This document shows positions 1 to 8,562 of a stretch of 34,214 nucleotides of DNA, piece after piece. Numbering within the stretch: the stretch's first letter is position 1; every line of letters begins with the position of its first letter. The stretch covers positions 1-34,214 of the forward strand of contig CAZICM010000085.1 in NCBI GenBank assembly GCA_964537685.1. The letters run 5' to 3'. Source of the DNA: CAZICM01 sp964537685. GTDB lineage: Bacteria; Myxococcota_A; Polyangia; Polyangiales; Polyangiaceae. The translations under genes were made by a program, and so were the position numbers. The notes beneath the pieces are model-generated. The model saw only the letters and a list, made by a program, of their open reading frames with translations. It ran no database searches and was not told where the DNA came from.

Positions 1-121
1 GCCTGCTCTCACCATCCGACAAAAGCGTCGCGCACAAGATAGGCAGAGCCGCGTTTTTAGCGCCGCTCACACGAATCGTTCCCCGAAGATCTTTGCCGCC
101 GCGAATCCGGATGGAGTCCAT
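1..121 (-). CDS. murA: UDP-N-acetylglucosamine 1-carboxyvinyltransferase MurA, N-terminal fragment (partial)
   Basis: The minus strand from base 121 to the left edge encodes 40 residues starting MDSIRIRGGKDLRG and containing VSGAKNAALPIL, the N-terminal signature of MurA. Lys22 and Asn23, which bind substrate in the known enzyme, fall at exactly the canonical positions, which also supports ATG at 121 as the start. MurA transfers enolpyruvate from PEP to UDP-GlcNAc, the first committed step of peptidoglycan synthesis in the cytoplasm. The remaining ~380 residues lie outside the window. The gene is divergent from the outer-membrane protein at 222. Confidence 0.93.
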   Translation of the reverse strand, partial: MDSIRIRGGKDLRGTIRVSGAKNAALPILCATLLSDGESR

Positions 122-221
122 ACAAGAGCCGCGTATCGCATGAAGCCGGCGAAGACGCGAGTATTCGATTCAAATAAGCTGCTTTAGAACGAGCCAAACG
201 TGATCTACGCTCGCGCACCTC
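122..221. promoter_or_regulatory. Divergent intergenic region murA / TSP3 outer-membrane protein
   Basis: This 100-bp gap separates two divergently read genes and must carry at least the leader, and probably the promoters, of both. I see no convincing -35/-10 pair, no strong Shine-Dalgarno before the ATG at 222 and no clear palindrome. The assignment rests on gene arrangement only. Confidence 0.4.
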
Positions 222-2276
222 ATGCGATTGATAAACCCGGCTCGGTTCGGGCTTGCCCTTGCTTTGGCGAATGCGCTCATCGCCGTAAATCCCGGTGAAG
301 CCTGTGCAGATCCTCAGCCGTCGCTGGATCTGCGGGGTATCCGGCCATCGGCGGACGGCAGCGGCACCATTTTTTCTGAGCCCGCCCGGGTGCCCGAGTC
401 CGGCGTGTGGAACACGGCCTTATGGATGCGCTACGCCTACCGGCCTTTTACGCTGCGCGATTCAGACACGGAGGAACTCCGCTTCACCATAGTGAGGCAT
501 CACATTTCAGGAGACTTCAGCGCTTCGGTCGGCTTATTTGGCCGCGCGTCCCTCAGCATCGATTTGCCTTTTTTGTTGCTTCAAACAGGCGATAGGCCGA
601 CCCATCCATCGCGGCGGAACTTGGGCGAATCCACAGTCTCGGCCCAAGCCCTGGGCGACTTGTCGATTCAAGGAAAACTGCTGCTCTTTGCAAACAATCG
701 CCTTGCAAATAAGGGATTTTTGTTATCGCTCAGCCAAAGGCTCAGCCTCCCGACAGGCGATGAAAACTCCTACATGGCGGAAGGCCACATCGCGAGCGAG
801 ACACGATTTCTGCTCGATTTCAAGCTTAACGCGTTCACTGTACACGGCGGCCTTGGGGTGAAATTCCGCGGCGAATCCGAACGCTTTGCCTGCGGTACAA
901 TCCCCGAACCCCCGGTAGATCAAGAAGATCTGTGTCAGACGCGCATCGGCCACGAACTGCCTTTCGGGCTTGGCATTTCTGTGCGTCCCGAACTGTTGGG
1001 GTGGGATGACGAAGGACTGTGGACCTTCTATGCAGAAGCGGGCGGATACGTGCCTCTGTGGCCCAGAACGCCTTTTTCCGAAGGCAGCGCGCGAATCTCG
1101 GCCCTTCGCGCAGGAGCCGGAGCCCGCCTCGCCTTGGGCGATTTCGCGCTTACGCTCGGTCTGTACGGCGCCCCGCATGTGTCGGTGGGCGCCCCCATTG
1201 CAGAAGCCATCACGTCCCTCGCCTGGCAGCCTCATGTGTACGACGCGGACGGCGACGGCATCTCCGATAAAATCGACCGCTGCCCGGCATTCGCCGAAGA
1301 TTTCGATCGTTTTGAAGACAGCGATGGTTGTCCCGAAGCCGATAACGATCAAGACCGCGTGCCCGATGGTGAAGATCGCTGCGTCACCGAACGCGAAGAT
1401 ATCGATCAATTTGAAGATCATGACGGATGTATTGATGCAGACAATGACGGCGACGGATTTGCAGATACAATCGATGCGTGCCCCAATGAAAAAGGATTAA
1501 AGCACGAGGACCCAAAAAAGCGCGGATGCCCGATAAAAGACGAAGATCAAGATGGCATCGAAGGCGAAGCGGATAAATGTCCCGATGCGGCGGAAGATAT
1601 CGATCAATTTGAGGACAGCGATGGATGCCCCGATTACGACAACGACGAAGATGGCATCCCCGACCGGCTAGACGCCTGTAAAGACAAGGCCGGCATCGAC
1701 AGCCCCAACGAAAAAGAAAGAGGATGCCCAGACCCCGATAAAGACAAGGACACCTACGCGGCGGCCGAAGACCAATGCCCCGATGAAGCCGAAACCTTTA
1801 ATGGTATCGACGACGGCGATGGATGCCCTGAATCTGACGAGAAAAAACAAGGCAAACCCTTGCTCATCCTTCAAAAAGGCAAGGATGGGCCAACCCTTCA
1901 ATTGAATTCAGATATTAAAATCGACGCGGCCAAAGCCGATACAGAACCCCTACCGCTGATCGTATTGCGGGCCATTGCCCACGAATTGCTCACCCATCCC
2001 CAATGGAAACTCCATATCGGCATCCGCCCGGGACTTCCCAAAGAAGAGCCCGCGAAAGCTAAAAATCGCGCGGAAACCATCGTTAAACAGCTCGCCGCCC
2101 TCGCCAGGCGCGCAGACCCCGCGGGATTCGTTCAAGCCGTCGATTTTGAACAAGTCAAAAATGCTCCCGACGCCAAACGCTTGGGAATAGGATTAAAAAT
2201 AATCGGCGGCGCGCCGGCCAATACAACCAAAATCCCCGCCAATCCAACCAAATCTGCCCCGGTTAAAACCCATTAA
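222..2276 (+). CDS. Secreted outer-membrane protein with thrombospondin type 3 repeats and OmpA-like C-terminus
   Basis: The 684-residue product begins with a signal peptide (about residues 1-29, ending near GEACA/D). Residues ~30-335 look like a beta-barrel: alternating hydrophobic strands rich in Gly and aromatic residues. Residues ~340-540 hold five or more thrombospondin type 3 calcium-binding repeats with the pattern DxDxDGxxDxxDxCP (for example DADGDGISDKIDRCP) alternating with EDxDxFEDxDGCP. Residues ~545-660 resemble a degenerate OmpA peptidoglycan-binding domain (LRAIAHELLTHPQWKLHIGI, then AKNRAETIVKQL), though the usual NxxLSxxRA motif is altered. The family links outer membrane and cell wall; calcium binding is expected from the repeats. 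The stop codon overlaps the stop of the convergent downstream gene by 4 bp, so the two share their 3' ends without a terminator between them. No strong Shine-Dalgarno is visible. Confidence 0.85.
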   Translation: MRLINPARFGLALALANALIAVNPGEACADPQPSLDLRGIRPSADGSGTIFSEPARVPESGVWNTALWMRYAYRPFTLRDSDTEELRFTIVRHHISGDFSASVGLFGRASLSIDLPFLLLQTGDRPTHPSRRNLGESTVSAQALGDLSIQGKLLLFANNRLANKGFLLSLSQRLSLPTGDENSYMAEGHIASETRFLLDFKLNAFTVHGGLGVKFRGESERFACGTIPEPPVDQEDLCQTRIGHELPFGLGISVRPELLGWDDEGLWTFYAEAGGYVPLWPRTPFSEGSARISALRAGAGARLALGDFALTLGLYGAPHVSVGAPIAEAITSLAWQPHVYDADGDGISDKIDRCPAFAEDFDRFEDSDGCPEADNDQDRVPDGEDRCVTEREDIDQFEDHDGCIDADNDGDGFADTIDACPNEKGLKHEDPKKRGCPIKDEDQDGIEGEADKCPDAAEDIDQFEDSDGCPDYDNDEDGIPDRLDACKDKAGIDSPNEKERGCPDPDKDKDTYAAAEDQCPDEAETFNGIDDGDGCPESDEKKQGKPLLILQKGKDGPTLQLNSDIKIDAAKADTEPLPLIVLRAIAHELLTHPQWKLHIGIRPGLPKEEPAKAKNRAETIVKQLAALARRADPAGFVQAVDFEQVKNAPDAKRLGIGLKIIGGAPANTTKIPANPTKSAPVKTH

Positions 2277-3643
2277 AAATCAAAAATGGGACTCATCTTC
2301 GAACCCGTGGGCTTGGGGGTGGGAGCCGTACCCGTCGAATGAGGCTTCGCCGTCACCACAGGCGATGGAACCGGTGCAACAACCACAGTCGTCACCGTCA
2401 CCGAAGGCACCGGAGACGCGGCCGTCACCGAAGGCACGGCTGTTGAACCGCCGGCCGAAGACGATCCCCCGGAAGGAGACGCCGAGCCCGCAACAATCAC
2501 AGGATCGGCCGTTATACTCGCCGCCGTCGCAGACACCGAAGGGCCAGGCGCAACAACCGAGGATGGCGCGGCCTGGGCCGGTGCAGCCGCCGAAGGCGCG
2601 ACAAGCGCCGAAGACGCCGCCCCCGTAGGCACTGCCGAAGAACCCGAGGCCGCTGTACTCCCAGCCCCAGCCCGCATCGGCTTCACCACAAACAACAAAA
2701 CCGCAAGGGTCGCGGCAGCCGACAAAATCCCCACGGCGAGATAAATCGCTCCGCGCCCCGGGCTTTTTGTATTGGCCTCTCCAGCATCGCCTTCCGACCC
2801 CTCTGCCTCCCCGGAAAGCTCCGTGGGCGCGGAGACCCCTGCATCCGTCGACTCTTGCGCCGAATCCCCCTCAACAGCAGCCGCCATGGGCACCGACGCC
2901 GGTGCCGACACCCCAGGACTCACCGCCGTCGATGGCACCGACTGCGAATCCACAATCCCCTTCGCCCCAGGCAAGGTGCTCGAACGCGGCAGATCGGTCA
3001 TCGCCTCTTTCGCAACCGAACTCGCCCGCTCCGGGGCGGGAAGCGTACTCGCCGCCTGCGACTCCGTAGGCGCCCCAAACCTATTTTCAGGACTCATCGG
3101 ATGCAGCGCACCCGCCTGAACTGGAGCCGCTTGCGGCAAACTGCGCCCAGAACCCGAATACGACAGCATCGGATTCTGCCCCGAAGGACGCCTCATGGGC
3201 ACGCCGGCGGGCACAGCAGGCCCCCCTTCCGGCGAAGATATGGGCGCCCGGGGAATTCGCCCCACATACGACGACGGCGTCCGCAAAGGCTTCGGCGCTT
3301 CAGCCATAGGAGGCGCCGGATCGGAACCCACCCGCCGCGTACTCGGATCGGGCAAATCGTGAAGCGTCTTCACATAACGCTGCGTGGGCGTATCCCTATC
3401 GCCCTCGTCTTCGCCGTGAAGCTTGGGCAGCGGAGGATTCCCCGAAGGAGCCCGCAGTTTTGTGGATGGCTCGGGCGCGTCCAGAGGAACGAGACCGGCA
3501 AGCGGATCGGCAAAATCCTGACCGCTCATCGAACGCCCACGATTCGAGCCGGGCTCGAGACGCGCAAAGGTATCGGCAAGATCCGGATCACCTTCAAGCT
3601 CAGAGCGCAGCCCACTCAATTCGTCATCCTGCGGTTGACCCAT
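2273..3643 (-). CDS. Pro/Ala/Ser-rich single-pass membrane protein, unknown function
   Basis: The 456-residue product has no signal peptide. Residues 1-~295 are polar, Pro/Ser/Ala-rich and probably disordered, with short conserved-looking acidic stretches (DPLAGLVPLDAPEP, TQRYVKTLHDLPDP). A single hydrophobic segment at ~298-322 (AIYLAVGILSAAATLAVLLF) followed by Lys-Pro and Arg suggests one membrane span, with ~130 Ala/Ser/Val/Pro-rich residues beyond it that look like a periplasmic spacer and have no recognisable domain. The architecture resembles myxobacterial bitopic scaffold proteins, but I do not recognise a family. It lies 75 bp downstream of the STAND ATPase on the same strand and may be co-transcribed with it. 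The start codon is preceded by a small hairpin. The function is unknown; the reading frame is well supported by codon bias on this strand. Confidence 0.7.
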   Translation of the reverse strand: MGQPQDDELSGLRSELEGDPDLADTFARLEPGSNRGRSMSGQDFADPLAGLVPLDAPEPSTKLRAPSGNPPLPKLHGEDEGDRDTPTQRYVKTLHDLPDPSTRRVGSDPAPPMAEAPKPLRTPSSYVGRIPRAPISSPEGGPAVPAGVPMRRPSGQNPMLSYSGSGRSLPQAAPVQAGALHPMSPENRFGAPTESQAASTLPAPERASSVAKEAMTDLPRSSTLPGAKGIVDSQSVPSTAVSPGVSAPASVPMAAAVEGDSAQESTDAGVSAPTELSGEAEGSEGDAGEANTKSPGRGAIYLAVGILSAAATLAVLLFVVKPMRAGAGSTAASGSSAVPTGAASSALVAPSAAAPAQAAPSSVVAPGPSVSATAASITADPVIVAGSASPSGGSSSAGGSTAVPSVTAASPVPSVTVTTVVVAPVPSPVVTAKPHSTGTAPTPKPTGSKMSPIFDF

Positions 3644-3645
3644 AA

Positions 3646-3666
3646 CGCTCTTATAAGTACAGAGCG
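3646..3666 (-). promoter_or_regulatory. Small hairpin just upstream of the membrane-protein start
   Basis: CGCTCT and AGAGCG form a perfect 6-bp inverted repeat around a 9-base loop, ending 2 bases before the ATG at 3643 (minus strand). The only purine-rich stretch that could act as ribosome-binding site (AAGAGCG) lies inside the stem, so folding could mask it. This is a sequence observation; the regulatory role is inferred. Confidence 0.35.
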
Positions 3667-3718
3667 CAGTCTATCCGGTATGTACTGAGAAGGCTTCTTT
3701 TTTTAGCCGGCGAAGCCC

Positions 3719-6700
3719 TCAGGAACCCGAATCCAAACGCCCCGGCGGCACCGCGGGCATGGTCCCCGAACCCGATGTGTTGTCCGCCAGCTCGCCGGTC
3801 GGCAGCGACGCATACGCCTTCGCGAGATTCCGCTGCACCAGCGCCCAGCGCTGAGGATAGGTCTCCCGCGTATACACCGTGAGAGCGCCCCGGAACGCCT
3901 GTGTTGCCTGGCGTAAATTCTCCACCCGATCGCCGGCCGTGAGCTGCATCAGCGACAGGCCCAAATTGTTCTGCGCCATCGCCCAATCGGCCGGCGAATC
4001 CTTGCGCGAAAGCAGCGTCAGCGCCGAACGCAGCGCATCCGCCGCCATCGCGAGATTCTCCATCCGATCGCCTGAAGGCAGTTCGTACAGCGCGCTGCCC
4101 AGCCGGAAATGCAGAGTCGCCCACTCCTGCGGATAATCCCTCTGCGTGTACACCGCGAGCGCCGCGCGCAGCGATTCAATCGCCTTCATCAAACGCTCGT
4201 TGGGATCGCCCACATTCAACTCGAGCAGCGCCGTACCCAAACGCATGTGCGTACGCGCCCACTCTTCGGGGAAATACTCGTAGACAAACACGCTCAGCGC
4301 CGCACTGTACGCCGCCACCGCCTGCCTTAAATTTTCGGCCCGATCGCCCACGGAAAGCTGCGAATACGCAAAACCCAAATGACTCTGAATCGCGGCCCAT
4401 TCCTCTGGATGCGTCTCGCGCGAAAGCAAAGCCAGCGCATTGCGGAAGGCTTCCATCGCCTTGTGCAAGTTCTCATTCCGGTCGCCCACAGGCATCTGCG
4501 AAAGCGCAGCCCCCAACTGACTCTGCACCATCGCCCAAAACTCGGGATGCGACTCATAGGTGTATACCGAAAGAGCCTGCCGGAAATGATCGACCGCGCG
4601 CTGCAAACCGTCCGCGCGATCGCCGCCCGGAAAATCGATATACGCCATTCCGAGCTTGTAATGAGCATGCGCAAAACGCTCTGGATACTGCTCCCTCGTG
4701 TGCACCGAAAGCGCCGCCCTAAACGCCTCGATCGCCTGCCTTAGGTACTCCGCGCGCCCCTGCGCCCCCGCGGGAAGATTCATCAGCGCGCTGCCTAAAT
4801 TCGCCTGCACGGCAGCCCAGCTCTCTGCGAACTTCTCGCGCGGCCGCACGCTGAGCGCCGCCTTAAATGCCTCGATCGCCAGCCCCAGATTCTTGACCCG
4901 GTTGCCCACTGGATACGCCGACAGATCCACCGCCGCGTCCACCGAGGTCTCAAAAGCCTCGGAATAACCAGACGCGCACAACTGCGTCGTCCGCTTCACC
5001 GCCAGCACAACATCGTTGTACAAATCGGCCTTCGCCCCCACATCCCCCGATTCATCCGCAACCGCGATCAAATCCTCAAGCGCCGCCGCATGCAGCAGCA
5101 CAAGCCTGCGCTTGTTGTCCAAATCTTCATCGAGCAGCCGCTCCGCAGCCCCTCTCACAAAACTGTGAAGCCTTAAGAGCCGGCTCTCCCGGACAATCAG
5201 CCCGCGCTCCAGCAGCCTATCGATCACCGCCTCCTGGCCCGCCGGAACTTCGCCCACACACAGCGAAAGCTCATGCGTCGAACCCGATGGACTCGTCACC
5301 GCAAGCCCCAGCAAAAGCTGCCGCTCCAGCCCCCGAAGCGGTTCGATCGCATCCCGGACCAGCCTCGGCATCGCGCCCTGCGTCCCCTCCGAACCCGCCG
5401 AAAGCCGTTCAAATACCGGCGAAAGCCCATAAGCCGCAACCAGCGGAGCACACAGCGCGATCGGCCCGGGATAACGCCCCAAACGCTCGATCAGCTTGTC
5501 CGCATCGCCGCGCGCAATGTCCTGCTGCAGCGCGGGCACCTTACGCATAAACAGCTCGCGCGCTTCCTCGATCGACAGAGGCGGCATTTGCACTGAAATC
5601 GCCTCGTGGCTGCGCTGAAGCGCATGCTGCGCCGTCCGGCTGATCACCAGCACCGCACACCGCCCCGCATCCCGGGGAAGCCAATTGGGCAACTCCCACT
5701 CCGGCACCGTCTCCACCGCATCGACGATCACCAGATAGGCATTCTGTTTGAGCTGCTCGTGAACCGCGGACACCCATTGAGGGATATCCGTCCGCTCGCC
5801 CTTATCGCGATTCACATCGACGCCGAGCGCTCCCGCCACCCGAAGCCAGCCCGCCTCGGGCCCCTCGTTGAAGTGCACCCACACAGGCTCGAGCCGGTTC
5901 TCGAGCATTTTCGTAAGCGCTGCGGCCGCCGACGAACGCCCGCTTCCAAAAGCGCCGTACAAAATACAAGTGCGCACCCGATCCCCGGGCTCGAGCAGCG
6001 TGGACAACCTCTCGAGCAAATCGGCCCGCCCGACAAAAGGCGCCGGAGGCGCAGGACTCGACAGCCCCAGCCCCCGCACCGCGGGACGCGCAAGCCTCGT
6101 CAAAACAGCCCTCACCTGAGGATTCACCTGCACCGCGAGCTGCGAAACAAAAAGCGCGAGCGGCGGCGCCCCCGGCGCACTGCCAAGCCATGTAATCGCA
6201 CCGAGCGGCCTGCGCAGATCGGGCGAACCGCCTTCCTGAGGCGGAAGCTGATACACAAGCCCCGACTCAAACGCCTTGTTCAGCGCCTCGGCCCTGCCGA
6301 GCAGCGCAGCCTCCGCGCTCACCAAACGCTCCGGCTCCGCAGGCAGCGCCGAAAGAGCCAGCACCCACTGCGCCACCGTCGGATCCACGGGCTGCATCAT
6401 CCAACCCACAACAGCCGCCAAACCCGCGCAAAACAGCGTCGCATCATCGGCATCCGGCTCAAGCAGATGCCTCATTTGAACACCATCCACGAAACGCATC
6501 GCCGTCGCCGGCGTATCGGCCACACTCGCCACCCAGCCCGGAATCGCCGCGAGCCTCGTCTGCTCCAACTGCCGCGTCAGACACTCGATAATCGCATCGC
6601 GCAGAAGCAAAAGCTCCGACGGCATCCCGATGGACATATCCTCTGCGCTCTGCGCCCGCACACACACCACGATGCTGTTGCGCACGGGCTCCGGCGGCAC

Positions 6701-6961
6701 GGAAAGCGGCACCGGCAGCACCAAAATCCCGCCCGGGCCATGCCCAACCATCTCCTCCATGCCCGTAGGCTGAGCGAAAATGTAGACAGGCAAGCCGAGC
6801 AGAAGGGTCAGCGCATCGACGACCTCCTCCAGCTCCTGGCGCCCGAGCACATTGGGAAGCACCAAAACGCGGCCGCGCAGCTTCCCCGCGAGCCCTTTCG
6901 CGATCGAGGGCAAGTACGGCGAGCTACGAAGAAATGAAAGCCGGAGGGTAGGGAGCGTCAT
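3719..6961 (-). CDS. STAND-class (NB-ARC-like) ATPase with C-terminal TPR-type repeat array
   Basis: The 1080-residue product has three parts. Residues 1-~300 are a soluble Leu/Val-rich region that I cannot assign (no signal peptide or membrane span). Residues ~308-640 look like an NB-ARC/STAND module: FVGR at 309-312, P-loop GAFGSGRSS at 336-344, Walker B-like LVIVDAVE at 410-417, a sensor Arg in VLVISRT at ~437-443, a PGPIAL motif near 498-503, then a winged-helix-like segment. The P-loop carries Arg (342, codon CGT) where Lys is normal. Residues ~686-1055 contain eight tandem repeats of ~46 residues of the type GDRxENLxxAxxAFRxALSVYTRExxPExWAxxQxxLGxA, a TPR variant common beside such ATPases. 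STAND proteins are signal-triggered switches in which the repeats usually sense a ligand and the N-terminus acts as effector. It lies between a dGTPase-type gene (97 bp upstream) and a Pro-rich membrane protein (75 bp downstream) on the same strand. The specific role is unknown. Confidence 0.82.
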   Translation of the reverse strand: MTLPTLRLSFLRSSPYLPSIAKGLAGKLRGRVLVLPNVLGRQELEEVVDALTLLLGLPVYIFAQPTGMEEMVGHGPGGILVLPVPLSVPPEPVRNSIVVCVRAQSAEDMSIGMPSELLLLRDAIIECLTRQLEQTRLAAIPGWVASVADTPATAMRFVDGVQMRHLLEPDADDATLFCAGLAAVVGWMMQPVDPTVAQWVLALSALPAEPERLVSAEAALLGRAEALNKAFESGLVYQLPPQEGGSPDLRRPLGAITWLGSAPGAPPLALFVSQLAVQVNPQVRAVLTRLARPAVRGLGLSSPAPPAPFVGRADLLERLSTLLEPGDRVRTCILYGAFGSGRSSAAAALTKMLENRLEPVWVHFNEGPEAGWLRVAGALGVDVNRDKGERTDIPQWVSAVHEQLKQNAYLVIVDAVETVPEWELPNWLPRDAGRCAVLVISRTAQHALQRSHEAISVQMPPLSIEEARELFMRKVPALQQDIARGDADKLIERLGRYPGPIALCAPLVAAYGLSPVFERLSAGSEGTQGAMPRLVRDAIEPLRGLERQLLLGLAVTSPSGSTHELSLCVGEVPAGQEAVIDRLLERGLIVRESRLLRLHSFVRGAAERLLDEDLDNKRRLVLLHAAALEDLIAVADESGDVGAKADLYNDVVLAVKRTTQLCASGYSEAFETSVDAAVDLSAYPVGNRVKNLGLAIEAFKAALSVRPREKFAESWAAVQANLGSALMNLPAGAQGRAEYLRQAIEAFRAALSVHTREQYPERFAHAHYKLGMAYIDFPGGDRADGLQRAVDHFRQALSVYTYESHPEFWAMVQSQLGAALSQMPVGDRNENLHKAMEAFRNALALLSRETHPEEWAAIQSHLGFAYSQLSVGDRAENLRQAVAAYSAALSVFVYEYFPEEWARTHMRLGTALLELNVGDPNERLMKAIESLRAALAVYTQRDYPQEWATLHFRLGSALYELPSGDRMENLAMAADALRSALTLLSRKDSPADWAMAQNNLGLSLMQLTAGDRVENLRQATQAFRGALTVYTRETYPQRWALVQRNLAKAYASLPTGELADNTSGSGTMPAVPPGRLDSGS
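3780..4930 (-). repeat. Eight tandem ~138-bp coding repeats (46-residue TPR-type units)
   Basis: Within the STAND ATPase gene, eight units each begin near a Gly-Asp-Arg and contain the blocks ENLxxA, AFRxALSV and PExWAxxQxxLG. The units are diverged at the DNA level, so recent slippage is unlikely, but the phase is regular. Confidence 0.8.
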
Positions 6962-7058
6962 CCTTCACACGGAAGCCGTTTGGAAGCGGAACGGCTGGGC
7001 GACGCTAATCGCAAGGCGAAAAGCTGGCAAGGCTGAACGATTGATTTTGAACATCCGG

Positions 7059-8444
7059 TCAAGAAATACGTCCCGGAACGGCGATTCCCTGAATGCGCCT
7101 AAACATTGAAAGTGCGTACCGATCGGTCATACCGCTCACATAATCGGTCACTCTTAAAATACGATGATAAATATCAGGAATACGATCTAATTTCACCCGT
7201 TGCAAAAACAAATCCCTGGCGATCAGCCCTCTTTTGTCGAGCTTCTTGTCATCTGCATCCTCCGCGGCCATTGCGGGAACAAAATGCCCGAGCAACCCCG
7301 CCAGCGCCTCATAGCCCGCCAGCTCAATTTCCAGCACGCCCGGCGCATTATAACACGTATGCCTGGCCAATTCTTTTAATTGCCCGAGCTCTTCTTTAGC
7401 GCCGATAACCCCGGTGAGCGCGTCTTCGAAACGCCCTTCCAAAATAGCCGTTTCATTGTCCAAAAACACCGATGCGCACTGCTGAATAAACTGTCCAATC
7501 GCCATCGCCCTCAAATAACCCAGCCGCGCCCTTTTATCCGTTGAACGGTTCAGCCGATCTTCCTTAAAACGCCCGCTCTGCCTCGCCACCGCGATCAGCA
7601 GCTCCTCCGCGCTTTTCTGCTCCACATGCCCAAGCCTCACCCCATCTTCAATATCGAGAATCGAATAACAAATATCGTCCGCCGCCTCGACCAAAAATGC
7701 CAAAGGATGCCTTGCCCAAACCTTCGCATTTCCACACCCGGCCTGCGGATGAAGCCCGAGCTCCTGGGCGAGCCTCTCAAACAGCTCCGCGTCCGCCTGC
7801 ACAAAACCATGCTTTTTTCGATCGATACGATCGTGTTTTAAATCCTTGCCCGACTCCCTCGGATATTTACAGAAAGCCCCGAGCGTCGCGGCCGAAAGCC
7901 TAAGCCCCCCATCCACCTCCAATTGAAGCCGCGCCAGAACTCTAAATCCTTGAGCATTGCCTTCAAAATCGGTAAAATCGCTCGCCTGCCGCCCGGAAAG
8001 CTGAAAAACCACATCCCGGCCCGCGGGATGCTGCTTAAAAAAACGCGCGATTGCATCCTCGCCCGCATGACCAAAAGGCGGATTCCCAATATCATGAGCA
8101 AGACACGCGGCGGCCACCACATCCCCAAAATCGTGAAATGAACAGTAATCCGAAATCCCGTGCCGCTCCACAATCCGCTCACCCACCGTTTTTCCAATCG
8201 AACGGCCGACTGACGCCACTTCCAGGCTATGCGTCAGCCTCGAATGAACAATATCGTCCTCGGGCAGCGGAAATACCTGCGTTTTATCGTGCATCCTCCG
8301 AAGCGCATTACAAAATAGAATACGATCCCAATCCACTTCAAATGCACTTCGAACGGATTCATCGTACGCATCTTGAAATTCACCCGTATTGGAAAGGCGC
8401 CTCCGCGACAGAAGCTGTATCCACTGGCTCGATAACGTATGCAT
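7059..8444 (-). CDS. dgt: dGTPase-type deoxynucleotide triphosphohydrolase (HD superfamily)
   Basis: The 461-residue product opens with WIQLLSRRRLSNTGE and has FCNALRRMHDKTQVFPL, HSRLTHSLEVASVGRSIG and CLAHDIGNPPFGHAGEDAI, the classic dNTPase signatures. His72 and the His117-Asp118 pair (numbered from ATG at 8444) are expected metal ligands, and VEAADDICYSILDIEDG supplies the later conserved Asp residues. The family hydrolyses dGTP or other dNTPs to the nucleoside plus tripolyphosphate, controlling the dNTP pool in the cytoplasm; some members restrict phage replication. I chose ATG 8444 because homologues start a few residues before the WxxLLSxxR motif; an in-frame ATG at 8462 has a better AGG ribosome-binding site and is the main alternative. 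It is divergent from the AI-2E permease and is followed on the same strand, after 97 bp, by the STAND ATPase. Confidence 0.9.
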   Translation of the reverse strand: MHTLSSQWIQLLSRRRLSNTGEFQDAYDESVRSAFEVDWDRILFCNALRRMHDKTQVFPLPEDDIVHSRLTHSLEVASVGRSIGKTVGERIVERHGISDYCSFHDFGDVVAAACLAHDIGNPPFGHAGEDAIARFFKQHPAGRDVVFQLSGRQASDFTDFEGNAQGFRVLARLQLEVDGGLRLSAATLGAFCKYPRESGKDLKHDRIDRKKHGFVQADAELFERLAQELGLHPQAGCGNAKVWARHPLAFLVEAADDICYSILDIEDGVRLGHVEQKSAEELLIAVARQSGRFKEDRLNRSTDKRARLGYLRAMAIGQFIQQCASVFLDNETAILEGRFEDALTGVIGAKEELGQLKELARHTCYNAPGVLEIELAGYEALAGLLGHFVPAMAAEDADDKKLDKRGLIARDLFLQRVKLDRIPDIYHRILRVTDYVSGMTDRYALSMFRRIQGIAVPGRIS

Positions 8445-8562
8445 AAGTTTCGCGCCCCGCATACACGCCTGCCAAAGCGGACACAACAGCCTCGTTTGCG
8501 CCCCGGGCCGCCGCCTTTCTTTTTTCGTTTTCCCCAACCCAAACCTTACCTACCCTGCCCCC
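8445..8562. promoter_or_regulatory. Divergent intergenic region dgt / AI-2E permease
   Basis: About 118 bp lie between the two divergent starts. The plus strand is strongly pyrimidine-rich just before the GTG at 8563 and offers no Shine-Dalgarno there. On the minus strand GGCAGG sits 5 bases before the alternative dgt start at 8462. No confident promoter hexamers were found. Confidence 0.35.

Noticed and set aside
723..1421. 232-codon minus-strand ORF
   Set aside because: It is antisense to the TSP3 repeats; the plus frame has a signal peptide and repeat motifs.
2855..3688. 277-codon plus-strand ORF
   Set aside because: It is antisense to the Pro-rich membrane protein, with Arg/Pro-rich low-complexity sequence and no family signature.
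5606..6937. 443-codon plus-strand ORF
   Set aside because: It is antisense to the STAND ATPase, is extremely Arg/His/Pro-rich and has no domain; a by-product of codon bias on the other strand.
8389..8562. 58-codon N-terminal extension of the AI-2E permease
   Set aside because: It overlaps the divergent dgt start and is not membrane-like; GTG 8563 begins the conserved part.
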